Part shown: positions 26,254 to 35,347 of the stretch, one piece after another | How the letters are laid out: the number at the start of each line of letters is the position of its first letter | How positions within the stretch are numbered: position 1 is the first letter of the stretch | Assembly: GCA_910587305.1 (NCBI GenBank) | Contig: CAJUKV010000017.1 | Location: forward strand, 7,547-71,546 | Origin: an uncultured Lachnospiraceae bacterium | Lineage (GTDB): Bacteria; Bacillota; Clostridia; Lachnospirales; Lachnospiraceae | Length of the DNA: 64,000 bases | Direction: 5' to 3' | Made by a program: the position numbers and the translations under genes | The notes under the pieces: generated by a model | Databases searched by the model: none | Told to the model about the DNA's origin: nothing | Seen by the model: only the letters and a program-made list of their open reading frames with translations

Positions 26254-27081
26254 ATGAAAAGCAGAAAGGCTATGGCAAAGCAAATGCAGACAATAAAAAC
26301 CAACTTTCACACCCACTGCCAGCGCTGCAAACATGCTCTTGGCTGTGAAGAAGATTACATAAAATCCGCTCTTTCAAGCGGGCTTACTAAGCTTGGTTTC
26401 TCCGATCATGCGCCTTATCCCAACCCGGACGCTGATTTTGGCAACCGAATGGACTTTCACGAATTAAATGATTATCTGGAAACAGTAGAAGAATTATCTG
26501 AAAAATACAAAGAAAAAATAGTTATACGAAAGGGATTGGAAATTGAGTATTTACCCAAATACCGCAACTATTATGAAGAATTGCTCGCCAAATGGAATGT
26601 TGAATATCTGCTGCTGGGCGAACATTTTTATATAAATGCAAGGGGTGAATATGCCAACACCTATGAAATGACTTCCACGGAAGAATATGTTTTTTATGCC
26701 CGCACGGTGGTCGAAGGTATGAAAACGGGCCTTTTTAAGGCGCTCGCCCACCCGGATCTTTACCTGCTTAATCCTTATGCATGGGATGATAATTGTAAAA
26801 GGGCCGCCGATCTGATAATAGACACGGCGGTTTCCACCGGCACTATTCTTGAATACAATGCCAACGGCTTCCGGCGCGGTCTGAGGCCTTATCCTGACGG
26901 AACCCGTTACCCATATCCCGACGAACGATTCTGGTATCTGGCCGCCAAAGCTCCTATTAAAGTCATTGTAAGCTCGGACTGCCATGAACCGAAATATGTA
27001 TGGGACGACGCCATGGAACTGGCATATGAAAAATTGCAGGCTTCAGGCATCCGTCCGGTTATGGATTTGGAAATGCAATAG
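26254..27081 (+). CDS. PHP-domain phosphatase, histidinol-phosphatase type
   Basis: 275 residues from ATG 26254; ATG 26272 and ATG 26284 are alternatives and the ribosome site does not decide. The PHP metal-binding set is present: FHTHCQR (HxH), GFSDHAPYP, GLEIEYLPKY, LLLGEHF, ALAHPDLY and SSDCHEP. Length and the GLEIEY/LGEHF pattern fit the HisK/HisJ histidinol-phosphatases, which convert histidinol phosphate to histidinol. No histidine gene is nearby, so another phosphate ester is possible. Confidence 0.87.
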   Translation: MKSRKAMAKQMQTIKTNFHTHCQRCKHALGCEEDYIKSALSSGLTKLGFSDHAPYPNPDADFGNRMDFHELNDYLETVEELSEKYKEKIVIRKGLEIEYLPKYRNYYEELLAKWNVEYLLLGEHFYINARGEYANTYEMTSTEEYVFYARTVVEGMKTGLFKALAHPDLYLLNPYAWDDNCKRAADLIIDTAVSTGTILEYNANGFRRGLRPYPDGTRYPYPDERFWYLAAKAPIKVIVSSDCHEPKYVWDDAMELAYEKLQASGIRPVMDLEMQ

Positions 27082-27122
27082 AAAGAAGTGTTGTTTGTGC
27101 CACAGGGCGGCATAAATGAAAT

Positions 27123-27803
27123 TTATTTAAGGAATTTTTTCCATGTTTCCATATCCACATTCGGCACAAGTTCCATTAAATGGGCAAGAATCCTTTGATG
27201 AGATTCTTCCGGCGACGCGTCGTAAACTTTCTTCACAAAATCATTTCCCATAAAGTGCTCCGGCGTGGAATATTCCGCCACGCCCCAGCCATATGTCCTG
27301 CCTTTCTTATCCTTCATATAGACAAAATCGCTTATAATCACATAACACTGCGCCTGTAATCTTGTAATAATTGTGTCAAATCCCTTATTGCCCCCTTTTT
27401 TGTAATTTCCCAGCTCTTTCAGATTCTTTGACAAGACCGGCGCGTTTGCTTCTATCAGCTCATACAGTCTTTTATCCTGATACGAGGCAAGCTCATCCTC
27501 AAAACGGGCGTCAAAGTCATAACCATCCCTCCGATAATTGGCAAAATCGGGGAACCATTCTCTGCTGATATAGGCCGCCTTTTTTCCAAAAAATTTCCCA
27601 TAAGCGCAGCCCATTTCCCGGATGATGGGGCCTTTCCACTCCCATGGGCCCTCCTCCTCCGTAAACCACAGTTCCGGGGCAATATGCTCCTCAATGGAAA
27701 AACCCTTTATAGAATTTGCAAAAAAGGGAAGGAAGCCAAGCCGTTTTACTGCGTCCTCCAAATCCGCTCTGTTTTTAATTGTAAATTCCAATAAATTTTT
27801 CAT
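27123..27803 (-). CDS. AlkZ-related protein
   Basis: 226 residues. The segment PELWFTEEEGPWEWKGPIIR, then YGKFFGKKAAYISREWFPDF, then NYRRDGYDFDARFEDE is familiar from clostridial proteins described as related to AlkZ, a winged-helix DNA glycosylase family. The glycosylase active-site pattern is not evident here, and whether it acts on DNA is unknown. Convergent with the PHP phosphatase and 38 bp downstream of the MATE gene on the same strand. Confidence 0.65.
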   Translation of the reverse strand: MKNLLEFTIKNRADLEDAVKRLGFLPFFANSIKGFSIEEHIAPELWFTEEEGPWEWKGPIIREMGCAYGKFFGKKAAYISREWFPDFANYRRDGYDFDARFEDELASYQDKRLYELIEANAPVLSKNLKELGNYKKGGNKGFDTIITRLQAQCYVIISDFVYMKDKKGRTYGWGVAEYSTPEHFMGNDFVKKVYDASPEESHQRILAHLMELVPNVDMETWKKFLK

Positions 27804-27841
27804 CCCCGAAAAATACCTTTCCTTTCAACCTATGGAAATCT

Positions 27842-29179
27842 CTACAACTTTTTCTTTATAAAATGCCTGAAGTAAAGCGCATTGGTTCCGGTGGTAATAA
27901 AATCGGAAACAGGCTCCGCCAGCATAACCGCCAAAACGCCCCAGGGCAAAACCGCCGGAAAGAAATAAAGCAGCGGAATAAGCAAAATTCCCTTGCGGTA
28001 AAAAGCAAAGAAGAAAGCCCGCTTACCCTCGCCAAGGGCATTGTAGGTATTCTGAAAGGTTGAATTCAGCCCTATCACAAAAAAGGCACCCGCATAAATC
28101 CGTAGCATTCTCTCTCCCAGCTTAACCAGTTCCGGATCAGGATTAAAAATCCGTATAAAAAAGCTCGGAATAAGCATCACTAAAGACGTTGCGCACATAG
28201 TAAAAAGCAGATTAACCAAGGCCGTCAGTTTAATGGTTTCCCTGACCCTGCCAAACCGCCCGGCTCCATAATTCTGCCCGATAATCGGCTGCGCTCCCTG
28301 TGCCAGACCATCCACCGGCAAAAGCATAAACTGAAAGATAGAAAAAAGAATGGTCATAGCGCTGACTGCCAAATCTCCTCCAAACCGCAAAACCTGATTG
28401 TTAAAGCAGACATGGAGCACCCCTTCCGACACGCTCATAAAAAACGGCGCGGAGCCTAAAACAAGAATTTCCTTCAAAACGGAAACTCTTATTTTCATAT
28501 TTCCCGGAAGGAGCCGAAGCCTTGGCTTTTTATTAAACAGAAAACAAACCACCCAGATAAAAGATGCCATTTGGCTGATCACCGTCGCAAGCGCAGCCCC
28601 ACGAATCCCCATTCCCAATACAAATATAAAAACGGGGTCTAAAACCATATTCAAAATACCGCCAAGCATGGTCGTTATCATAGCTGTTTTCGCAAACCCC
28701 TGGGTGGTTATGTAGTAATTCATCCCAACGGTCAACTGGATAAAAAGCGTGCCCATACAGTAAATCGTAATATATGACGCCGCATAAGGCAGCATCCTCT
28801 CGCTGGCCCCAAACAAAACCAAAAGAGGACTTTTCAAAGAAAGTACCAAAATTGTAATCAATATGGAAACAACTGTCAATACGCTGAAACTGTTTCCGAG
28901 ATATTTTTCAGCACCCTTATCATCTCCGCTCCCTATATGGATCGCCGCCAGCGGAGCCCCACCTGCGCCAAGCAGTTCCGCAAATGCATTTATAATGGTA
29001 ACAATCGGCGCACAGATGCCAATGGCTCCCATCGCCATCACCCCGTCTTCCATCCTTCCGATAAAAATCCTGTCAACCAGATTGTAAAACAAGGTGATGA
29101 GATGTGCACAGATTGCCGGGAGAGCAAGTGATAAAAGCAGTTTTGGTACTTTTTCTTCCTGAAGCCTGTTATTTTCCAT
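27842..29179 (-). CDS. MATE family efflux transporter
   Basis: Exports drugs or metabolites in exchange for cations. Start taken at ATG 29177-29179 (MENNRLQEEKVPKLL); the ten codons upstream lack a good site. 445 residues with 12 membrane helices in two similar halves. Typical phrases are LALPAICAHLITLFYNLVDRIFIG in the first half and PVDGLAQGAQPIIGQNYGAG in the second. Substrate unknown. Confidence 0.93.
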   Translation of the reverse strand: MENNRLQEEKVPKLLLSLALPAICAHLITLFYNLVDRIFIGRMEDGVMAMGAIGICAPIVTIINAFAELLGAGGAPLAAIHIGSGDDKGAEKYLGNSFSVLTVVSILITILVLSLKSPLLVLFGASERMLPYAASYITIYCMGTLFIQLTVGMNYYITTQGFAKTAMITTMLGGILNMVLDPVFIFVLGMGIRGAALATVISQMASFIWVVCFLFNKKPRLRLLPGNMKIRVSVLKEILVLGSAPFFMSVSEGVLHVCFNNQVLRFGGDLAVSAMTILFSIFQFMLLPVDGLAQGAQPIIGQNYGAGRFGRVRETIKLTALVNLLFTMCATSLVMLIPSFFIRIFNPDPELVKLGERMLRIYAGAFFVIGLNSTFQNTYNALGEGKRAFFFAFYRKGILLIPLLYFFPAVLPWGVLAVMLAEPVSDFITTGTNALYFRHFIKKKL

Positions 29180-29466
29180 TGAACGCCCTACCTTCCATTT
29201 TCTTTTCATTCCATATTTAAATTGCTATACTTTAAATTTATCAGACAGGCGCGCAATCATATTGTATTTAAGTTTGATTTATAGCATACTTTTGTGCCAA
29301 TTTTCTTTTTTTGCCTTCACGGCACACATGCATTCTCCGTCCGGAAAAAATAACGGCTCCTGCAACTTGTACTTTAAAGGCCGGTATGTTATATTGTTTT
29401 TGTTTACTATCTGTTACAAAACCAGGACTTTACCAGCCTTGTCTTCCAAACTCTTTCTTAGTGCGC

Positions 29467-29489
29467 TACCGCAGGCACAGCTTGCGATA
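29467..29489. promoter_or_regulatory. Palindrome upstream of the TRIC-type gene, copy 1
   Basis: TACCGCAGGCACAGCTTGCG plus ATA, an imperfect inverted repeat. A better copy follows 84 bp later. Confidence 0.4.
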
Positions 29490-29550
29490 CAATGCGGGGT
29501 ATAAGGATGAATAGCTCCAGAATGGAGAAAGTACTGCTTATTGGCGGCAG

Positions 29551-29573
29551 TACCGCAAGCACGGCTTGCGGTA
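29551..29573. promoter_or_regulatory. Palindrome upstream of the TRIC-type gene, copy 2
   Basis: TACCGCAAGC, ACG, GCTTGCGGTA: a perfect 10-bp inverted repeat, 16 bp before the start codon. Position and symmetry suggest an operator, or a repeat-family fragment. Confidence 0.45.
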
Positions 29574-29589
29574 TGCGAGGAGTATTAAT

Positions 29590-30243
29590 ATGGAATTACA
29601 CACAAATATTTTCTTCCCCATAGAAATCATCGGAACCGTAGCGTTTGCCTCATCAGGCGCTATGGTTGCCGTCCGTAAAAGACTGGATTTATTTGGCATC
29701 ATTGTCCTTGGCGTTATCACCGCCGTAGGCGGCGGAATGCTCCGCGATTTGATGATTGGCAGCATCCCTCCCAATATGTTCCGCAATCCGATTTATGTGT
29801 TTACGGCCTTTTTGACGGTTCTTATTCTATTTCTATTGTTTCGCCGCTGGCCTTTTTTATTGGGAAGCCGTTACATAGAAAGCTACGAAAAAGTCATGAA
29901 TATTTTAGACGCCATTGGTCTTGGGGCCTTCACGGTTATTGGAATTGATGCAGGCGTGGATGCCGGTTATGGAGAATACCATTTTTTGATTATCTTCCTC
30001 GGCGTCATCACCGGCATTGGCGGCGGCATACTACGTGATATCATGGCAGGCGAAACCCCTTTCGTTCTGAAAAAGCACGTTTACGCCTGTGCTTCTATTT
30101 CCGGCGCATGCCTGTATGTGCTGCTTTTGCAGTTCACACATTCGGATTACACCATGCTCCTTAGCGCACTTCTGGTAATTGCAATCCGCATTCTGGCAAG
30201 CCATTACCGGTGGAACCTGCCCGGTATTCGAGAAAAATCCTAG
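29590..30243 (+). CDS. TRIC cation channel family protein (UPF0126)
   Basis: 217 residues; start at ATG 29590 (MELHTNIFFPIEI), seven bases after GGAG. Seven membrane helices form two repeats of a glycine-rich element: ITAVGGGMLRDLMIGSIPP and ITGIGGGILRDIMAGETPF. This duplicated GGGxxRD feature defines bacterial homologues of the trimeric intracellular cation channel. Likely a potassium-permeable channel in the cytoplasmic membrane. Confidence 0.93.
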   Translation: MELHTNIFFPIEIIGTVAFASSGAMVAVRKRLDLFGIIVLGVITAVGGGMLRDLMIGSIPPNMFRNPIYVFTAFLTVLILFLLFRRWPFLLGSRYIESYEKVMNILDAIGLGAFTVIGIDAGVDAGYGEYHFLIIFLGVITGIGGGILRDIMAGETPFVLKKHVYACASISGACLYVLLLQFTHSDYTMLLSALLVIAIRILASHYRWNLPGIREKS

Positions 30244-30382
30244 CGCTGTTATAAAATGCTTTAAAACTGTCTAATTCTGATATCCTAGATATATTCCGGA
30301 ACGTGCCAAATCAGAATATGTAATCATCCTCGTATCGCCCTCCTTTCTTTCGTCCTGAGGGCGCTTATACACACTCCGAAAT

Positions 30383-30466
30383 CGAGTAGGGAAGATTTTC
30401 TCCCTGCTCGCCGCGCGGCCCGTGCGCCGCTTTAGCGGCATACTTCCTCTGCACGGGCCTGTGCAT
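30383..30466. repeat. Dispersed repeat R3, forward copy
   Basis: GAGTAGGGA/TCCCTGCTC followed by GGCCCGTGC/GCACGGGCC with inner GCCGCT/AGCGGC. Closest to the copy at 20671-20757 in sequence, and to 6430-6511 in plan. Confidence 0.7.
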
Positions 30467-30513
30467 AAAAAAGATGCGAACCCTCAGAGCAAGCTCCGGC
30501 TGATTCGCATCTT
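30465..30513 (-). terminator. Terminator downstream of the FliD-like gene
   Basis: On the minus strand AAGATGCGAA and TTCGCATCTT pair perfectly, with a second inner stem AGCCGGAGCTTGCT, and T6 follows. It lies about 95 bp after the stop codon, beyond R5. Confidence 0.8.
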
Positions 30514-30540
30514 GTATGATCTTAAATTCCCTGCCCGGAT

Positions 30541-30596
30541 AAACCGGAACCAAAATTCTGCCCTTTTGCGCAAAATTTTCCTGTCAAGCGTCTAAA
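30541..30596. repeat. Dispersed repeat R5, copy 2
   Basis: AAACCGGAACCAAAATTC, then CCTTTTGCGCAAAATTTT, then AAGCGTCT. Same order as 3804-3858 and 36577-36633. Confidence 0.5.
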
Positions 30597-30606
30597 CAAT
30601 TTACAA

Positions 30607-31812
30607 TTACATGGTATCTGCATAACGGGAGCTTCCCTGTACATTATATGCTCCATCAGACGTATAACCATTGGCAGCGTCCGCCTGCGTCGTCGTATAG
30701 TAATCTACAAGCGATGCATTGGTAGCGATAGAAGAGCCATAGTCCTTGAAGAATGCCTGTACTTTAGACATATCCGACTGCTTAAATACATCCTCGTTGA
30801 TTTTCAATCTGCCCTTATTGTCCACGTCGATTCCAAACTGTTTCAGCGTATCCGCGTTCCGCGCTGTTTTTTCTCTGATGTAGGACAAGTTTGCCAATGC
30901 GCCGGAATTTGAAGTGGATTCGCCGGCGTCAAACATACTGTTGTAATTGCTCACAAAGCTCTTTGCCGTTGCAAAAATTTTGTTCACATCATATTTCTCA
31001 TTGCCATCCTTATCCTTTATCTTGGCATATAACTCGTCGGATGCAAGGGCTTTGCTGTCCGCCTTAAGGCTTGCAGCACTGGTACCCGCTTTGTTATCCG
31101 TTTCCTTGCTGTCTGTGGTAGTATTGGTACTAGCCGCCGCCCCCGCAAATTTAAGACGGGATGCAATCGTTGAGCCATAGCTTGTGATGTCTTTGGCGGA
31201 AAACAGATCCTGCACTTTGGAAATACTTGCTGATTTCAGCTTGGTTTCATCAAGTTCAAGTTTTCCGCTTGAGTCTACATTAATACCGATTTCCGCAAGC
31301 TTATCGGCATTGGCAGCCGTGCTGCCCATCATATTGGCAACATATGCAGTCTTGTTAGCCAATGTGGAACCCTTTGCCGCACTTACGACATTATTGTAAT
31401 CCGACACAAAGGCTTTCACCGCGGAAACTACCTTATCCCCTGCGCTCTGGCCGTTAGCCGAATCCGCATAAGTATCATCTTTCTGTAACGTTGAAACGCT
31501 AGTTCGCAGGTTCGAAAGTCCCTGGGTCAAATTAGCGTTGGCTTCCTGTACATCTTTGGAAACCTTCGGATTCCTCTTTTCATCAAAAATTCTGTCAAGC
31601 ATATTGCCTGAATTACTTTTCTTTTCGGAGGAAGCTGTGCTCCCGCTTTTCGCCGTGCCATAATAAGTCTTAAGCAGTCTCTGATAAGAACCGTTCTTTA
31701 TAGCGCTCCTGTCAGAAAGTACGCCATACAGGCTGCTTAATCCGCTTCCGCTGTTGTTATTAGAACCAAATAAACTTCCTGAATTAAAATTCCAAAAATT
31801 TGCCACGTCCAT
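30607..31812 (-). CDS. FliD-like protein with duplicated C-terminal module
   Basis: 401 residues from ATG 31812 (MDVANFWNFNSG), site AAGGAG. An Asn/Ser/Gly-rich start contains SLFGSNNNSGSGLSSLYG. Two copies of a FliD C-terminal-like module follow: AFVSDYNNVVSAAKG, then KLAEIGINVDSSGKLELDE (about residues 145-225), and SFVSNYNSMFDAG, then TLKQFGIDVDNKGRLKINED (about 290-375). In flagella FliD caps the filament. No other flagellar gene, signal peptide or sorting signal is visible. An orphan FliD-like family in non-motile Lachnospiraceae is one reading; a secreted coiled-coil protein is another. Confidence 0.7.
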   Translation of the reverse strand: MDVANFWNFNSGSLFGSNNNSGSGLSSLYGVLSDRSAIKNGSYQRLLKTYYGTAKSGSTASSEKKSNSGNMLDRIFDEKRNPKVSKDVQEANANLTQGLSNLRTSVSTLQKDDTYADSANGQSAGDKVVSAVKAFVSDYNNVVSAAKGSTLANKTAYVANMMGSTAANADKLAEIGINVDSSGKLELDETKLKSASISKVQDLFSAKDITSYGSTIASRLKFAGAAASTNTTTDSKETDNKAGTSAASLKADSKALASDELYAKIKDKDGNEKYDVNKIFATAKSFVSNYNSMFDAGESTSNSGALANLSYIREKTARNADTLKQFGIDVDNKGRLKINEDVFKQSDMSKVQAFFKDYGSSIATNASLVDYYTTTQADAANGYTSDGAYNVQGSSRYADTM

Positions 31813-32048
31813 CACTCCTTCACACAAATAAGCGTTAATCACCTACTATAATCATTTTATACCTATAACTCCAAAAAGGCAATCTCTTTTCCTGACTGAT
31901 TTTAGCTGTTATATTACATATCGGAAATTTTTTACAATATCTTTACCCTGTGAAAATATTTTTTTGTCCTTTTATCAAGTCAACACCCCCACGGCAAGTA
32001 ACGTGGTATCAAACTTGCAGCGCAGCGGAACAGCGGGCTACGTGCCCG

Positions 32049-32160
32049 CGCAGCATACGCAAAATGTCTGCTTTGCATCCGCTTAGCTCATTGCTCGCGG
32101 GAATCAATAATACTCTGCAAAGCTGCAGTGTATGCGTCCTACGCAGCATTCGCAAAATGT
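32049..32160. repeat. Direct repeat pair upstream of the FliD-like gene
   Basis: CGCAGCATACGCAAAATGT (32049-32067) and CGCAGCATTCGCAAAATGT (32142-32160). Between them lies GCTTAGCTCATTGCTCGCG, which is close to GCTTGGCTCATTGCTCGCG near 12550. The 400-bp gap 31813-32212 holds no gene. Confidence 0.45.
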
Positions 32161-32212
32161 TTAAACCAGCTGCCGTTTGTCCAATGCAACTTCTCTTATG
32201 CGGCAGCCTAAG

Positions 32213-34063
32213 CTACTGCCGTCTGCCCTCAAAATAGGGGAAGCGTTCCAATGCTTTGAAAATATCTTCAAAATCCTCCTTTGGCGCAAGCTCTATGTAT
32301 CTCTTAAGAAGCTCATTTTCTTTTTCTTTGTATCTTCCATAAAAAATATCAAACAAATTGTGGCCTCGCAGGTAGATACGGATTTCTTCCATATGCCGTT
32401 TTATATCCGCTGCGGTCTCTAACTCACAGCCCAGGATTTCTACAAGGCGCCGGCCGCTTTTCATGCGGTAAAGATATTCCTTCCATTTTTCCAAAAGGGT
32501 CTCGTAGAAAACATTTTCCGATTCCACAACCCCCACTTTAACCATAACCTTAGGATTTAAAAAGTAATTTTCAAAAGAATAATATTTTAAAATCAATACG
32601 TTTTCCGGCCTAACCCGCGGCAGCTTATCCATATCTTCCCGGTTCCGTTCCTCATAATAACGGCACAGCTGGCTCCTTAAAACGGCCGGGTCCTTGCCAT
32701 CGCTATCGCGAATCATAAGGAATTGATCCCGTAGATAAATCTGATTCATGTATTTTAAATTTGCATAGGTTTTTATGTTGGTGCAGCTGTTCGTGGTAAT
32801 GATGGCTATGCGGGACAGATTGCCTTGCTTATCGGTCGTCTCCGCATAATATTTTTCCAGCAGAAGCGGCAGGCGGGATTTATCCTGTTTTCCCTCCACA
32901 ATAAACACGAAATTTACATTCATCAAATCGCCGGCCGTGTAGCCTAAGTCGTCCAAAATCGCGCTGATATCGGTTTTCTCCCGGATGCCGCTGGAACCAT
33001 CCTTCTGATGAACCACCTGCCGTATCTGCCTGCTGCTGAAATTAGGCAGCAGATTAGGCGAATGGGTGGTAAAAATCACCTGATTTTTTGTGGCCAGACG
33101 ATAAAGAATCGTACCGCAGACCTTTTGAAGGCTGGGATGCAAAAAGATCTCAGGATCCTCTATCATGATGATACTGGACAAATTTTCTTCTATCTGGGTA
33201 TACGCTTCCAATAGAGAAAACAGATAAATGGAGCGCATTCCCTTTCCCATATGCGAGATTGGCCGGGGCACATTCTGCGCCGGATGCCGTATCTGGGTCG
33301 TAACCTCCAGAATCTTCTCCACGTCCCTGTTCATCGTATAAAGAATCTGCTCGCGGCCCCCATTTTTATGGAAGCAATTGTTCACCTTACAGGCAAAGTC
33401 ATCCAAATTCAGCTGATACAGTTTATAGTCTAACAGCTTGGAGGTTTCCAGAGCGTCAAGCTGCGCCGGACTCTTTTGCTCAATCAACCCAATGCAGTGA
33501 AAGCAATGGTTACAGTCCTTTGCCTGGTTGAACATACAGCAGCCGGAACGCATCCTCTTTACTATCTCGTTCTCCTGCAGCAGCATCAGATCGCTTTGCA
33601 GCTGCTCCAAACGGCGTTCCGTATCCACATGATATATCTTGGGAAATACCTCTTTGATATAAGGATTATTCTTATTCACATTGTCCCGATAGCGGATTCG
33701 TCCGTCCTTGTTTGCCGTCATTGTAAAGGTCAGCACATGATCTTTAAAAGAAGGGAGCTTGCGGCAAAAGTCCTGCAGCCACGCCTCCTTTTTACGGTAC
33801 TGGCTGACCACCCCTCTGCGATGCAGCAACGCAAGGTCATCCTCCGTGAAAGCAAGGGATACATGAATACGGATTTTCGCCCCGGCCTCCCCGAAATCCT
33901 CCTAGCTGATTTCATATTCTCCGCCTATGGCTCTGATGGCGTCCAGCACAGTTGTCTTTCCTGTATTATTCTGTCCCACCAAAATCAGGGCATTCTCAAT
34001 ATCTGGAATGTACATATCGTGAATAGATTTGAAATTTTGGATGCGAAGACTTGTAATTTTCAT
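32213..34063 (-). pseudogene. OLD-type ATPase/nuclease interrupted by one in-frame amber codon
   Basis: ATG 34061-34063 (MKITSLRIQNFKSIHDMY, site GAGAGGAG) opens a frame that meets TAG at 33902-33904 after GGEYEIS. The same frame then continues as EDFGEAGAKIRIHVSLAF and runs open to 32213. Reading through TAG gives 616 positions with a complete OLD-like architecture. Walker A is GQNNTGKTTVLDAIRA, the ABC-type Walker B is SIIMIEDPEIFLHPS, and the Toprim part has FIVEGKQDKSRLPLLLEK and IRDSDGKDP. OLD proteins are ATP-controlled nucleases linked to phage exclusion. Nothing else is damaged, so the stop is either a recent mutation, an assembly error, or is read through by a suppressor. Confidence 0.85.
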
Positions 34064-34267
34064 AGGCTCCTCTCTGTGCCGTGAATGAGCAAATATCTCA
34101 AACAATGTATAGAGCTTTTCTATATAAGGCATACCGGACCTTTACATCCGATATGCCTTATATAATGATATCATTTACCCATTTATACAACTTATAACAA
34201 TTTTTATCCGTTTCATTAACAAATGTACTCATGTCATCTTCAATATAAGTAATGCCCTGCCTTTCTC

Positions 34268-35173
34268 TTACAAATATTCTTCCGCTTCTTCCATGGAAAG
34301 GCCATATCGCCGCATTATGGCGCTTTTAATCTCTAAATCTCCATGCCCAAAATCTCTTAACGTATCTACCGCTCCCTGTATCCCTTCTTCTCTTCCTTCC
34401 TGTATCCCTTCTTCTCTCCCTTCTTCTCTTCCTTCCTGTATCCCTTCTTCTCTTCCTTTCCTTTCCCTTAACAGCAATTGTGGTTCCATTATTTCCATTA
34501 ATGCCTGGCACATATCATCATCTCCCATCAATTCTTCTATCACCTGTTTATTCGCTCCTATACTGACCTCCAAAACGGAATCCGCAAATTCCTTATCCGC
34601 CTTTTCCGTCAGACTCTCAACACTTTTCAGTAACCTGGCCATGCTTTGCTTCTTCATTCTTTCCGACAACGCTCCCAGCCAGATATGCGATTCTTCTTCC
34701 AATTCCTTTGTTACAATAATCTGTGTTGGGAACAAAACATTCCCTTCAATATAGTATATTCCCGGGTATGGGCTCGATACGGGATAACCATGCTCTTTAA
34801 AATATCCGAACAGCCCTTCCGGCTTGCCTTCCCGGACAAGCGAAACCGTCACATCCTCCGCCCTGACCTCATCTACCCTCTTCCCATAAGATTTATAGAG
34901 GCTCGCATAGGCTCCGGCTTTGTAAAAATCATCTATATCCAGACTGTCCTCAGGCGATTTATACTCCATGATATTATAACCCCTGAAAAGAAATCCTATT
35001 TCATTGGATATCCTCACGGTGCTGTCTTTCCTTATTACTAGCAGATCGATTTCCAACGGTTTCGTGTTCAGGTTATATTCCTTTTCAAATTTAAGTCTCT
35101 CTCTGTCTTTTGCAAATTCCAGATTCATTGCCGCTACGAATCCCGGATGCCATTGTATTTTTGTTTCTTTCAC
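34268..35173 (-). CDS. PD-(D/E)XK nuclease-like protein, tandem copy 1
   Basis: 301 residues. The N-terminal core holds a PD-(D/E)XK pattern: KPLEIDLLVIRKD (Asp) and GYNIMEYKSPEDSLDIDDFY (ExK). The middle has GALSERMKKQSMARLLKSVE, and the tail is EG-rich (REEGIQEGREEG units). This plan is common in Rpn-like families of Lachnospiraceae, which are sometimes mislabelled as metabolic enzymes. The second copy starts 1080 bp away, and the two differ only in a few tail residues and the last codons. Function unknown; nucleic-acid cleavage is inferred. Confidence 0.8.
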   Translation of the reverse strand: MKETKIQWHPGFVAAMNLEFAKDRERLKFEKEYNLNTKPLEIDLLVIRKDSTVRISNEIGFLFRGYNIMEYKSPEDSLDIDDFYKAGAYASLYKSYGKRVDEVRAEDVTVSLVREGKPEGLFGYFKEHGYPVSSPYPGIYYIEGNVLFPTQIIVTKELEEESHIWLGALSERMKKQSMARLLKSVESLTEKADKEFADSVLEVSIGANKQVIEELMGDDDMCQALMEIMEPQLLLRERKGREEGIQEGREEGREEGIQEGREEGIQGAVDTLRDFGHGDLEIKSAIMRRYGLSMEEAEEYL

Positions 35174-35347
35174 GAAATACTCCTTTGTACCGAATGAAAC
35201 TCCTCTCAGCAGAGCCTCAATATATAAAATTCCCTGCCTTTCTACTACAATATATTTATGGTTATACCCCTTACGGCCAGTAAAAAATTACCCATCTTGT
35301 TGCTTAAGCTGCTAGACTACGTATGGCAATCAGTCTGACTTCTCCTT

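Noticed and set aside
34370..34460. CRISPR-like array in the TCCCTTCTTCTCTTCC repeats
   Set aside because: The repeats encode the EG-rich tail of a protein in frame and have no spacers.
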